Positions 8,866-17,680 of a DNA stretch of 64,000 nucleotides are shown here, in pieces. A program made the translations under genes and the position numbers. The DNA lies in NCBI GenBank assembly GCA_905339275.1, contig CAJPFK010000001.1, positions 744,001-808,000 on the forward strand, in the 5' to 3' direction. The notes below the pieces were generated by a model. That model saw only the letters and a list, made by a program, of their open reading frames with translations, was not told the DNA's origin and ran no database searches. The stretch comes from Methylophilaceae bacterium. Its GTDB lineage: Bacteria > Pseudomonadota > Gammaproteobacteria > Burkholderiales > Methylophilaceae. How positions within the stretch are numbered: the stretch's first letter is position 1; each line of letters begins with the position of its first letter.

Positions 8866-9512
8866 TGCTGTTTAGCCAAGCCTGTCAGTAGCTGTAGTTC
8901 CTCCAGGCTTAGGGTCGTTGCCGCCTGCGAGTCAGTAAAGCGGATTGTGGTCCTGTCGCCATTATTCTCGTCGATGTCGATGGTTTCCACAAAGCGGCTG
9001 CCCTGGAGTTTTAACTGTGTGAGGAACTGTTTGAGCTGGGCCTGTTTGGGCGTGAGCTGGATGGCCCACTGGCTGGTATCGCCTTGCACCGAAGCATCGA
9101 AATAACTCTTCAATGCTACCGTATTGGCGCCAAGCATCGCGCGAAACACGCGGCCGACCTGGGCCAATCCGGGGATGTCGCGCATGCCGCGTTCCTTACG
9201 TACGCCATGGGCACTGATTTCTACAATTTTCTCCTCGCCAAGCACGTAGCCGATGCGATATGGCTGCTCGATCTGCCAGAGTACGCCGTGGTCGCGCGAG
9301 TAAACCAGTTTCCCACGAGTGATCAGCGGGCGCTTGAGGTCAGCCATCTGCTTGGTCTGGGTGAATTCGGCACGTACCACATGATGCTGCTCGATCTGTT
9401 TGCCTATGTCGGTGAGAGTGTCGGACTCGACAGCAGCTACAGGGCTGATGGATAGCATTGCAGTGACCAGCAATATCAGGGTTGAACGGGAAAATCCAAT
9501 CAGCTTTTGCAT
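8862..9512 (-). CDS. apeL: LolA-like outer-membrane lipoprotein carrier (ApeL-type)
   Basis: A 216-residue periplasmic protein with a signal peptide (hydrophobic residues 11-26, cleavage near VAA/VES). The mature region has LolA features: VRAEFTQTKQM, LVYSRDHGVLWQIEQPY and a C-terminal IRFTD segment. It probably carries the APE glycolipid or its carrier through the periplasm. It overlaps the thioesterase gene by 13 nt and the exporter gene by 4 nt. Confidence 0.85.
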   Translation of the reverse strand: MQKLIGFSRSTLILLVTAMLSISPVAAVESDTLTDIGKQIEQHHVVRAEFTQTKQMADLKRPLITRGKLVYSRDHGVLWQIEQPYRIGYVLGEEKIVEISAHGVRKERGMRDIPGLAQVGRVFRAMLGANTVALKSYFDASVQGDTSQWAIQLTPKQAQLKQFLTQLKLQGSRFVETIDIDENNGDRTTIRFTDSQAATTLSLEELQLLTGLAKQQ

Positions 9513-9919
9513 GCGGTTTCCAGGTTAGCTAGAACAACGGGGGGTGAGACGAATTGCAGTTCGAGGGTGTTGGCATCTATCGCCAACTGTACGGTATGAC
9601 CCTTGGTCAAGCGTTCGCCGCTGGTGGCATCGGTAATCTCGTAGCCGATCTTGATACGGTTTTCATATTCCAGCAGTGTGGCGGCGATATTCAACTGCTG
9701 GGCATAGAGTGCCGGTCTTACATACTTCAGGTGGCACTCGACCACAGGCCATAGATAGCCGGAGGCTTTCATCTGCGGATAATCGTAGTTGAACATGCGC
9801 AGCAGGGCGCAGCGCGCTATTTCGAAATATTTGATGTAATGCCCATGCCAGGCGACATTCATGGCATCGACGTCGTGAAACGGAACTTCTACCGTTACCG
9901 TCGCGCTCAGCTTATGCAT
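9500..9919 (-). CDS. apeK: 4-hydroxybenzoyl-CoA-type thioesterase (ApeK-type)
   Basis: A 139-residue hotdog thioesterase. The N-terminal FHDVDAMNVAWHGHYIKYFE contains the D-x3-V-x-W-H-G-x-Y pattern of the 4HBT family with the catalytic Asp. I chose the ATG at 9919 because it overlaps the ammonia-lyase stop by 8 nt and begins the conserved domain. An upstream start would lie deep inside the lyase gene. It may release or proof-read acyl chains from the ACPs. Confidence 0.83.
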   Translation of the reverse strand: MHKLSATVTVEVPFHDVDAMNVAWHGHYIKYFEIARCALLRMFNYDYPQMKASGYLWPVVECHLKYVRPALYAQQLNIAATLLEYENRIKIGYEITDATSGERLTKGHTVQLAIDANTLELQFVSPPVVLANLETACKS

Positions 9920-11471
9920 GATCGTACATTTTCCAGTGGCCGTTGCGGATGAGTCCTGCCATCGTGCGTAACTCCGCCTCCAGCGGGCGGTCTTCATCGA
10001 GAAATGGCGAATAGCTGCCGACGTCCTGCATGAAGTTGCTGACAGCTTCGGTCAATGCGGCGCTGCCATCGATATTACGGCGTAAGGTCACGCCTTGTAC
10101 GGTTGCCAGTGTCAGTGCTGCCGCTACCTGTTCTGTGAGTTCAAGCACGCGCAGGCAATCACGTGCTGCAATCGTGCCCATGCTGACCTTATCCTGGTTG
10201 TGGCATTCGGTTGAGCGCGAAAATACGCTGGCTGGCATGGTGAGTTTAAGTGCTTCTGCGGTCCATGCGGAGGCGCCGATCTGCACTGCCTTGAATCCGT
10301 GGTTGATAGAGGCACGCTCGCCGCTACTGCCGGACAGGTTCAGCGGCAGGCCGTGGTTGTACTTGTTATCGACCAGTAATGCCAATTGCCTGTCCATCAG
10401 GTCGGCAAGGTTGGCGACTGCGGTTTTAAGTGCATCCATGGCAAAAGCGATATGACCGCCATAGAAATGACCGCCATGCATCAGCAACTCGGCATCTGGA
10501 TCTATCAATGGGTTGTCGTTGGCACTGTTGAGCTCATTTTCAATATCGCGGCGCATCCAGCTCAGTGCATCGCGGGCCACGCCAATCACGTGCGGTGCGC
10601 AGCGGATGGAGTAGCGGTCCTGCAAGCGGATGACTTCTGTGGCTTCACCCTGGATGTCTTCGTAAATCCATGCTGCAGCTTCGTTTTGACCTGCATGGGG
10701 TTTTGCAGCAAACAGGCGCGGATCGAAGTGGCCGCGATTGCCGCACAGGGCAATGGAAGCCAATGCGGTCAGCCGGCAGCATAGCTGAGTCAAATAATTC
10801 GCACGTTGCCAGGCCAGGCAGGCCAGGCCTGTCATCACGGCTGTACCGTTCATGATGGCGAGACCTTCCTTGGGAGCGAGAGTCAATGGCAATAGATCAA
10901 GGTTTTTCAATACCTCAGCCGCGGGTTGCAGCTTACCTGCATGGCGCACTTCACGTTCACCGATCAGGGCGGCGGCCACGTATGAAAGCGGTGTCAAATC
11001 GCCGCTGGCCCCGACCGAACCTTCAGCCGGGATATTGGGCAGTATGCGATGATTGATCAGCGCAGCCAGTTGCTCAAGCAGCTCCCAGCGCACACCGGAA
11101 TATCCCTGTGCGAGCGAATTTAGCCGGCAAACCAGTACAGCCAGAGTCGCTTCATCATCCAAATGCTCGCCCATGCCGCAGCCGTGGTAGCGCGTCAGGT
11201 GCAAGGGTAATTCGTTTATCAGGGCTGTTGGCACGCTGACCGTGCAAGAGTCTCCGTAGCCGGTATTGACGCCATAGACGGTGCCATTGTCTGCCAGCAG
11301 TCTTTCGAGGAATGCCGCACCTTTGTTGATGCGCTGCCTGAACTCCGTAGAAGCGGAGAGCGATATGCCCTGGTGGCCTGTGGCGACGCGCAATACGTCT
11401 TCAATGCTGATGCGGCCATTGCCGATGCTGACGCTTGCCTTTAGGGTCGAGATGGTTTCTTGCATGTTCAT
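9912..11471 (-). CDS. Aromatic amino acid ammonia lyase (HAL/TAL family)
   Basis: A 519-residue lyase of the histidine/tyrosine/phenylalanine family. Ala155-Ser156-Gly157 in GSVGASGDLTPLSY form the MIO cofactor, and Tyr66 in VYGVNTGYGD matches the catalytic Tyr. In this setting it most likely deaminates tyrosine (or phenylalanine) to a hydroxycinnamate that the ligase loads as the aryl starter. The substrate-selectivity position reads Arg94-Tyr95-His96, unlike the His-Leu of classical bacterial TAL and the Ser-His of HutH. Histidine cannot therefore be ruled out from sequence, though hut context is absent. Confidence 0.85.
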   Translation of the reverse strand: MNMQETISTLKASVSIGNGRISIEDVLRVATGHQGISLSASTEFRQRINKGAAFLERLLADNGTVYGVNTGYGDSCTVSVPTALINELPLHLTRYHGCGMGEHLDDEATLAVLVCRLNSLAQGYSGVRWELLEQLAALINHRILPNIPAEGSVGASGDLTPLSYVAAALIGEREVRHAGKLQPAAEVLKNLDLLPLTLAPKEGLAIMNGTAVMTGLACLAWQRANYLTQLCCRLTALASIALCGNRGHFDPRLFAAKPHAGQNEAAAWIYEDIQGEATEVIRLQDRYSIRCAPHVIGVARDALSWMRRDIENELNSANDNPLIDPDAELLMHGGHFYGGHIAFAMDALKTAVANLADLMDRQLALLVDNKYNHGLPLNLSGSSGERASINHGFKAVQIGASAWTAEALKLTMPASVFSRSTECHNQDKVSMGTIAARDCLRVLELTEQVAAALTLATVQGVTLRRNIDGSAALTEAVSNFMQDVGSYSPFLDEDRPLEAELRTMAGLIRNGHWKMYDHA

Positions 11472-11474
11472 ACT

Positions 11475-13172
11475 TTATTTATTGCCTTGGCTGGTAGTGT
11501 TGAGTGTGCTTTCTTTGCGCCAGAAATCATAGAAATTAAACCACTGGAGCGGTGCTTTTAAGCAATAGGCTTCAAGTCTGTCTGCATATTCCTGTATATA
11601 GGTCTTTAGCCTGGCTTGCCGCTCGCGTCTGGGTAATTCTACCTGGCTGGCAAAGTGCTCCAGATAAATGCGATATCTTTTGCCTTCTTTCAGGCAAAAG
11701 AAAAGATATACCGGGCATTCCAGTAAGTTGGCCAATATGAATGGCCCTTGTGCAAAAGAAGCCGTCTCGCCAAGGAACCGGACTTCGCTGATACGCCCAT
11801 TCTCTGCCGGTGGCGTGCGGTCACCTACAATGACCAGCAATCCACCCTGGTCGATCTTGTCTTTCAGCATGATGGCGGTGTCGCTGCCAAAATGTGCAAC
11901 CTGCAGCAGGTTGATGCCAAAGTCTATATTTGCCTGCGCCAGGATTCGGTTGAAGCGCTGTGCGTGGTCGGTGTAGACCACTGCGTGGAGCCTTGACCTG
12001 CAATCGGGCGCAAGGGCGCGTGCCATTTCGATATTTCCCAGATGAGAGCCGATGAGCAATGCGCCGCGCCCGGAAGCGATCAATTCGTCCAGCTCATGTT
12101 TATTTGCGAAATCAATGTCGCAGCTCTCAATGTCACCCGCCCATGCACTCAGTTTATCCAGACCGGATCGGGCGAATGCCAGCATGTGCTGAAAACTGCC
12201 CTTCCAGCCTGGTGGACGTCCTATGTCGCCGTTATGGCTGTATACCTTGCGCAGATAATCCGCTGAAGCGGCTCGTGCCTTGCCGCCGGTAATGAAAAAA
12301 TAACTGACGACAGGGTATAGCAATAATCGTGCAGCACGTTTGCCCAGCAGCCGATAACAGGCGACCAAAATACGCAGGCCTGCGGCGCTGCCAAGCTCTG
12401 ATAGCTGCGACCAATGACGATCCTCGCGTTCTGGGCGGGCCAGTTTGCGCCAGAGCAACACGGGCAGACGCGCAAGCATGCCGAAAAACAGCTTGGTGTG
12501 CATCCTGGTGATGCGCAGATTGTCTTGCCACATCTTGAAATGAGAAAGGCCATCCGGCGGGTAGATGACTTTGGTCGGTATGTTCTGGAACCGGATGTTG
12601 CGCCATGCCAGATGCACTGCGATAGCGATATCGAAATCCATGCGCGTGGGGATATGCTGGTCCTGGATCAGCGCGCAGGTGGCTGCCAATGGATACATCC
12701 TGAAGCCGCACATCGAATCGCCGATAGCAAACGAGAGCGTTTCAACCCATACCCAGAAATGGGTGATATAACGGCCATAGAGCCGTCCTTTCGGTACGGA
12801 GTCGTCATAAATGGGCTTCCCGCAGATGACATCATCAGGATGGGTTGCACTGCTTTCAAGAAAACGGGGAACATCGCTGATGTCATGCTGCCCATCCGCG
12901 TCAATCTGCAATGCATGGCTGAAGCCAGCCTGATAAGCCTCCAGCATGCCCTTCATGACAGCTGCACCTTTGCCGCCATTGACCGGCAAGCGATACAGGC
13001 GCACCAATGGGTAGACCGTTACAAGCTCGGCAAGGATCTGTTGCGTGGCTTCATTACTGCCGTCATCAATAATAAAAATAGGCAGTTGATAAACCGTCAA
13101 CTGCATGACCGTTTTGCTGATGCTGTCTTTGTGGTTGTATATCGGGATGAGCAGGCAAGGTTTAAACGTCAT
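11475..13172 (-). CDS. apeJ: Glycosyltransferase 2 / LPLAT acyltransferase fusion (ApeJ-type)
   Basis: A 565-residue two-domain protein. Residues 1 to about 235 form a GT-A family 2 glycosyltransferase (LLIPIYNHKD, IDDGS, metal-binding DADGQHD). Residues about 290-550 form a lysophospholipid/lipid A type acyltransferase with the H-x4-E motif GSHLGNIEMA. The protein should link the polyene to a sugar and acyl lipid anchor. It overlaps the upstream dehydratase by 4 nt and precedes the ammonia lyase by only 3 nt. Confidence 0.85.
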   Translation of the reverse strand: MTFKPCLLIPIYNHKDSISKTVMQLTVYQLPIFIIDDGSNEATQQILAELVTVYPLVRLYRLPVNGGKGAAVMKGMLEAYQAGFSHALQIDADGQHDISDVPRFLESSATHPDDVICGKPIYDDSVPKGRLYGRYITHFWVWVETLSFAIGDSMCGFRMYPLAATCALIQDQHIPTRMDFDIAIAVHLAWRNIRFQNIPTKVIYPPDGLSHFKMWQDNLRITRMHTKLFFGMLARLPVLLWRKLARPEREDRHWSQLSELGSAAGLRILVACYRLLGKRAARLLLYPVVSYFFITGGKARAASADYLRKVYSHNGDIGRPPGWKGSFQHMLAFARSGLDKLSAWAGDIESCDIDFANKHELDELIASGRGALLIGSHLGNIEMARALAPDCRSRLHAVVYTDHAQRFNRILAQANIDFGINLLQVAHFGSDTAIMLKDKIDQGGLLVIVGDRTPPAENGRISEVRFLGETASFAQGPFILANLLECPVYLFFCLKEGKRYRIYLEHFASQVELPRRERQARLKTYIQEYADRLEAYCLKAPLQWFNFYDFWRKESTLNTTSQGNK

Positions 13173-13519
13173 GCGGTACCACCAAAAACGATACGTCCCG
13201 AAGAGTATTTTTTCTCGCCATCAGCAAAAATAAATTCAAGATGATTTTTTTCAGCCCGCCATTCCAATACCAATTCCATCCTGGTATCAGGTAAGGCGAC
13301 GGACTGGAATTTAATGTTTTCCATCATGGTAAAACTGCCAGTCACAGGTAAATGTTCATGACCGTAATGGATGGCCCAGTTCAGCTGCACCACGCCAGGC
13401 AGGATAGGGAAATCCGCAAAGTGATTCGGGAAGTAATGCAGTCCGGCAGGCAAATGTAGCTGCAACGAAACCGAGAGCTCTCCCCGGTGTTGGACCGATA
13501 GCACTTCAGGCAATAACAT
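13169..13519 (-). CDS. apeI: 3-hydroxyacyl-ACP dehydratase, FabZ-like (ApeI-type)
   Basis: A 116-residue single-hotdog protein. The segment HYFPNHFADFPILPGVVQL corresponds to the FabZ/FabA-like HFxxxPxxPGV motif. In the described system ApeI forms a heteromer with ApeP and dehydrates the growing chain. The ATG at 13,519 gives a 14-nt overlap with the ligase gene and starts just before the domain; an in-frame start 21 nt upstream is also possible. Confidence 0.82.
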   Translation of the reverse strand: MLLPEVLSVQHRGELSVSLQLHLPAGLHYFPNHFADFPILPGVVQLNWAIHYGHEHLPVTGSFTMMENIKFQSVALPDTRMELVLEWRAEKNHLEFIFADGEKKYSSGRIVFGGTA

Positions 13520-14858
13520 GGCTATCTTCCTTGACGGCAAAGAGCGCAGCCATCGCTGCGTGTGTCAGTTTACCGCGTCCATCGGTTGGTAATTCCGCAG
13601 GAAAGCGCCAGTAACGTGGCAAGAGCACCGCCTCAAAATTCGACGCAAGGTGTTTGCGCAATTGCTGTGAGATCTCACGCCGGCCCCGTGTTTCCAGTGC
13701 TTCCTGTCCTGATGCATTCAGTACGATCGCCGCGCCTATGGATCGCCGCTGGCCCTGAAGGGCAATGATTGAGGCGTTTGATACCCAGGGATGGGCAAGC
13801 AGGCGGCTTTCCATATCAGGTAGCGAAAGACGCTTTTCCTCGATTTTGACAATACGGTCGAGACGGCCGAGCAGGCGGAAACGGTTATCAGGACGCAATT
13901 CAATGGCATCTTCCATTCTTAGCGGTGAAATGTCATCGAGGAATGGCGATTTCAATAACAGCGCATTGTCTTCATCACAATCGACGGCGATGCCAGGTAA
14001 GGTTGTCCACAAATCGTCCCTATCCTGTCGCCTCCAGGCGATTCCGCCAGTTTCCGTACTGCCAAACACTTCAGTGGGCGCTTCGCCCAGCGCCTGGTAA
14101 AACGCTTTCGCAGCATTCGCGGGCAGGGGCCCGCCAGATGAAAAGATAATGATTGGCCGTGGTTTGAGAGCTGTCAGCGACTCCAGTTCAGGCAGGCGTG
14201 CCAGTTGTGCCGGGCTGGAGATCAATGCGGCATTACCCAACAAGGTCAGCCGTTGGCGAAGGCTGTCCGGCATGGTGCAGGTGGTCGAATCGAAGATCCG
14301 TTCGGCGGATAATGGCCATAACAGCCGGAAAATCAGCCCGTAAATATGTTGATGCGGCACCGTGGCAATAATGGCTGCATTCCCTAACCTTTGCCCCCAT
14401 AGGGTTTCCAGCGCATTGATTTCCATCTCGAGTTGCGCAAGTGATTTACGAATCAGTTTCGGCTCGCCCGTGCTGCCTGAGGTGTACAAATGGATGATGG
14501 CATCATGCGGATCAAATACCGGGAGTGTTGTCGATAAGGCGACATGTGTTCCGATATCGGCAACTTTTGCGTCATAAGCCTCGGCCAATCGCGCGAGCAT
14601 TCCGGGTTGCGTATTCGGTGGAATTACTGCCTGTTTTCCGGCATGGAGCAGTGCCAGTAGCTCAACGAGGAAACCCAAAGGATCGGGGTTTGTGAGTAAC
14701 CAGCGTAGTTCCTGCCGATTCTTTAGATGTGCCGCCAGATGGCTGATCTGAGCATAAAAGTCATGCCATTGCACGAACCCATTGCCGTCGTGGCAGACGT
14801 ATTGATCATGGTCAGGGCCTTTGCTAAGCAGTGCATGAATCGGAGTCAGCATGGGCAT
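13506..14858 (-). CDS. apeH: Acyl-ACP synthetase / AMP-dependent ligase (ApeH-type)
   Basis: About 450 residues of the ANL adenylate-forming family. The P-loop-like LYTSGSTGEPKLIRKS, the A5-like EVFGSTETGGIAWR and a D in FRLLGRLDRIVKIEEKR are visible. It should activate the hydroxycinnamate starter and load it onto an ACP. The start at 14,858 overlaps the stop of the membrane protein gene (TGATG) and is preferred over an upstream ATG inside that gene. The C-terminal domain is short but ends with GRGKLTHAA. Confidence 0.85.
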   Translation of the reverse strand: MPMLTPIHALLSKGPDHDQYVCHDGNGFVQWHDFYAQISHLAAHLKNRQELRWLLTNPDPLGFLVELLALLHAGKQAVIPPNTQPGMLARLAEAYDAKVADIGTHVALSTTLPVFDPHDAIIHLYTSGSTGEPKLIRKSLAQLEMEINALETLWGQRLGNAAIIATVPHQHIYGLIFRLLWPLSAERIFDSTTCTMPDSLRQRLTLLGNAALISSPAQLARLPELESLTALKPRPIIIFSSGGPLPANAAKAFYQALGEAPTEVFGSTETGGIAWRRQDRDDLWTTLPGIAVDCDEDNALLLKSPFLDDISPLRMEDAIELRPDNRFRLLGRLDRIVKIEEKRLSLPDMESRLLAHPWVSNASIIALQGQRRSIGAAIVLNASGQEALETRGRREISQQLRKHLASNFEAVLLPRYWRFPAELPTDGRGKLTHAAMAALFAVKEDSHVIA

Positions 14859-15442
14859 CAGGCATTGGATGTATGACGAGCGATGAAACGGCGGCGGATC
14901 AGCCACTCGCTTGCAAATAGGACAGCCATGGCGATATAGGCAATCAGCCCGTTATAGAGCGCCCAGATGTCCCTGCTGGCATAGAGCGCAGTGTAGGTCG
15001 CAATGCCGCCATTGGCTATGAAGAACAGGCACCAGACCTGAGTGACCGTGCGGGTATATTGAACGCCCGCAACCGATAGATCGGGTGTCGTCAGACGGGC
15101 AATGACCTCGATCATGGAAGGCGGGTATTTCAGGGAAAGTCCGAACAGCAGCAGCATTCCAAAACTCATGGCAGCTGGGTAGATGCGCAGTATCGCTTCA
15201 CTGTTGGATAACGTCGCGGCTATGGCCAATGTCAGCAATACTCCCATGACCGCAATGTGCACGCCTGGCATCCGACTGATCATGCGATGCACGCCCTGTC
15301 CCCAGCGTGCAATCAGAAGCAGTGCCAGCAGTCCTGCGACATAGCGTGGCTCCAGTATCTGCAGGCCAAAGAAAATAATCACCGGATAAGCGATCCATAA
15401 CAACAATGGAAGCAATGTGCTTATTTTTTTGCGGACATTCAC
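14858..15442 (-). CDS. apeG: COG4648-like integral membrane protein (ApeG-type)
   Basis: About 194 residues with at least six hydrophobic helices, starting with LLPLLLWIAYPVIIFFGLQ and ending with an Arg-rich tail. It matches the membrane protein next to the ACP and ligase genes in APE clusters. I prefer the GTG start at 15,442, just beyond the ACP stop; an ATG at 15,487 would extend 41 nt into the ACP gene. Its role in APE synthesis or export is not established. Confidence 0.72.
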   Translation of the reverse strand: MNVRKKISTLLPLLLWIAYPVIIFFGLQILEPRYVAGLLALLLIARWGQGVHRMISRMPGVHIAVMGVLLTLAIAATLSNSEAILRIYPAAMSFGMLLLFGLSLKYPPSMIEVIARLTTPDLSVAGVQYTRTVTQVWCLFFIANGGIATYTALYASRDIWALYNGLIAYIAMAVLFASEWLIRRRFIARHTSNA

Positions 15443-15446
15443 CAAT

Positions 15447-15692
15447 TTAAGCCGCAAGCAGGGTGCGCACCGTACCGACGACGTCACCGACAGTGCGCAC
15501 TGCCTTGAAGTCTTCTGGTTTGATTCGTTTGCCAGTCATGGTCTGCAGCTTGATCGCAAGGTCAACAGCATCAATGCTGTCCAGGTCAAGGTCTTGAAAC
15601 AGGTGTGTCTCAAGGGTGATATTCTGGATGTCTATTTCAAATGTATCGCTAAAGATCGCTTTGAGTTTTTCGAGGATTTCTGATTCGGACAT
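15447..15692 (-). CDS. apeF: Acyl carrier protein (second of two)
   Basis: An 81-residue acidic ACP. The phosphopantetheine serine is in DLDLDSIDAVDL. The ATG at 15,692 is preceded by ACGGAAG about 7 nt upstream and supersedes a longer reading starting at 15,764. It presumably carries either the aryl starter or the growing polyene. The assignment as ApeF rather than ApeE is by gene order. Confidence 0.85.
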   Translation of the reverse strand: MSESEILEKLKAIFSDTFEIDIQNITLETHLFQDLDLDSIDAVDLAIKLQTMTGKRIKPEDFKAVRTVGDVVGTVRTLLAA

Positions 15693-15776
15693 GTGTGCTT
15701 CCGTATTGTTTTTATGGTGATTAAAGGTTGAGTTTGTGATTGTGTTGAGTATCCCCGCAATCACGCCATAACAGTT

Positions 15777-16037
15777 CTAATTCATTTGTTCCTGTACAAA
15801 GCTTGCCAGGCTGCTGACAGAGCGAAAATGCTGGCGGTTATTGGCATTGTTGGCTTCAAGTGTCAGCTGATATTTTTTGCGTAAAGCCACACCAAGTTCC
15901 AGCGCATCGATTGAATCGAGGCCTAGACCACTTGTTTCGAATAAAGGTGCATCGTCATCAATATCTTCTGCGGTGACATCTTCAAGATCAAGCGCTTTGA
16001 TAATGAGGTGCTTAATTTCAAGACGTAATGCTTTCAT
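15777..16037 (-). CDS. apeE: Acyl carrier protein (first of two)
   Basis: An 86-residue ACP with the serine in GLGLDSIDALELGV. It overlaps the acyltransferase gene upstream by 20 nt and lies 84 bp before the second ACP. Two ACPs are usual in APE clusters. Both would be activated by the phosphopantetheinyl transferase at 17,681-18,343. Confidence 0.85.
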   Translation of the reverse strand: MKALRLEIKHLIIKALDLEDVTAEDIDDDAPLFETSGLGLDSIDALELGVALRKKYQLTLEANNANNRQHFRSVSSLASFVQEQMN

Positions 16038-16800
16038 GAATTTTGAGTGCCTCGGTAAAGTATTGTTCTAATTTATGGGTAACCTGCCGTGCCGCGATTG
16101 CAGGGGATTCATCAGAATCAACCCATTGGTCTATCGTGATGGGGTCTAATACTTCAATTCGCAGATAAGCCGCTTCCGGAGGAATTTTATACCACTTTGC
16201 ACCTTTGGTTAAAGTTGGCGGGCTGCACTTGATTAAAACTGGAATGATCGGCACTTTGCTATGCATCGCGATATAAGCTGCCCCGCGTTTAAAGCGCAAG
16301 GGTTCTCCTGGTGCGCCGCGAGTACCTTCAGGGAAGATGACCAGAGGATTACCGAGTTGCAGGTCTTCAGCACAATCCTGTATCAACATATCCGGCTCAT
16401 CGTTACTGATATAGCTGGCAGCACGCATGACACCGCCCATAAATGGGCTGCTCCATAAAGCGCGTTTAACCACGCAATTGGCATGAGGCATGAATGAAAT
16501 CAATGCGACCACGTCAATCAATGTCGGGTGATTCGCCAGCACGAGCGCATTTTTGCTGTCCTTAAGCTTTGCTCCACCTATGATTTGCAGGCGCAGAACG
16601 CCGACCAGCTGCATGAACTGGAGAAACAGGCCGAAGCTCTGGCAAATGACCCAACGCGCACGTAATGCCCTGTTCTTACTTGGCATCAGATGCATGATAG
16701 GGAAAATGACAGCGGAAAGTATCAAGGCCCCTATGCTGAAAACTGTAAAACAGACGCCAGTGGCAATCAATCGCCAAATATAGTTGAGTTTATCGAGCAT
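16018..16800 (-). CDS. apeD: Lysophospholipid (1-acyl-glycerol-3-phosphate type) acyltransferase (ApeD-type)
   Basis: About 260 residues with an N-terminal membrane segment (LIATGVCFTVFSIGALILSAVI split over one or two helices), the HX4D motif in ANHPTLIDVV and the FPEGTRG block. It should take part in making the lipid anchor of the pigment. The ATG at 16,800, with GGAAG about 10 nt upstream, overlaps the chain-length-factor gene by 11 nt. A start 54 nt further upstream is possible. Confidence 0.83.
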   Translation of the reverse strand: MLDKLNYIWRLIATGVCFTVFSIGALILSAVIFPIMHLMPSKNRALRARWVICQSFGLFLQFMQLVGVLRLQIIGGAKLKDSKNALVLANHPTLIDVVALISFMPHANCVVKRALWSSPFMGGVMRAASYISNDEPDMLIQDCAEDLQLGNPLVIFPEGTRGAPGEPLRFKRGAAYIAMHSKVPIIPVLIKCSPPTLTKGAKWYKIPPEAAYLRIEVLDPITIDQWVDSDESPAIAARQVTHKLEQYFTEALKIHESITS

Positions 16801-17527
16801 GGCGGAACCACTTCCATGCTCTGCCTTCGCCATGCCAAATGCTGGCTTCGCCATTGTCCAGGCAATCCAGAAATGCTTGCGATTGTGATATCGGGCTGTT
16901 CCGGGTTTCAGAGATGCTCATGGTGCAACTTACCTCAATATCCGCATCAGAACTAAGTAAAAGCCCGATCGCATGTGGCATGTGTATGTCATCCTCAACG
17001 GCATAAAGGGCGGGCGCTAATTCATCGGCATAGATGAACAATACGGGGCTGGCTGGCTGGCTGGCCAATTGCATGCATGCTTCAAGTAAACCAAAGCCAA
17101 AACTTGATGCAACCGCAGAGACTGCCGTAGATGGGGATTGGTCATTCATGGCTATGGAGTAGACGCCAGCGGTAGCATTCAGTACAGACATGCTGAATGC
17201 GGTGGGTGAGGGTGCTTCTCCTTCAGCCAGATCAATCAACAGGTTCGTGGTTCGTGTGATATCGCCATGACGTGATGCGTATACAAGCCGTACATTGTGT
17301 AAATCGCCTGCGCAATCATGTGCGACTTTGAGTGCCATTTTTGCAAGAGGGCTGAGCTTGCGGCGCAGCGAACTATCTACAAACTGGACTACCGGTGTTT
17401 GTAGATTTGACGGGCTTTCCTGCCATATAGCCCAGTGGGTGACCGGAGCGACCCAGTTCACGCTGCCATCACGATTGGATGGAGCTACTATGTTTATTGA
17501 GCGGTGTGATGAGTGAGTGAGAGGCAT
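16790..17527 (-). CDS. apeC: Ketosynthase-like chain-length factor (ApeC-type)
   Basis: A 245-residue protein of the short beta-ketoacyl-synthase-like family that accompanies APE genes. It keeps the thiolase-fold segment around STAVSAVASSFGFGLLEA but has no ketosynthase active-site Cys context. This fits a non-catalytic partner of the ApeO-type ketosynthase, as shown for ApeO/ApeC in Xenorhabdus. The ribosome site upstream is weak, and 153 bp separate it from the PPTase gene, where an internal promoter could lie; I could not identify one. Confidence 0.75.
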   Translation of the reverse strand: MPLTHSSHRSINIVAPSNRDGSVNWVAPVTHWAIWQESPSNLQTPVVQFVDSSLRRKLSPLAKMALKVAHDCAGDLHNVRLVYASRHGDITRTTNLLIDLAEGEAPSPTAFSMSVLNATAGVYSIAMNDQSPSTAVSAVASSFGFGLLEACMQLASQPASPVLFIYADELAPALYAVEDDIHMPHAIGLLLSSDADIEVSCTMSISETRNSPISQSQAFLDCLDNGEASIWHGEGRAWKWFRHAR

Positions 17528-17680
17528 AAGGATGAATCAGTTGTTGATGCTACAAGCCCTTCGGACGTAAACAAATATTGCAAATGGCAGTATTTAGCTT
17601 GCTGGGTAGATGGAAAAACTATCCGGCGAATAAATGTGCTCAGATACTAACTGAAGCCGCTCTGTTTTTGAAAGTCCAAT

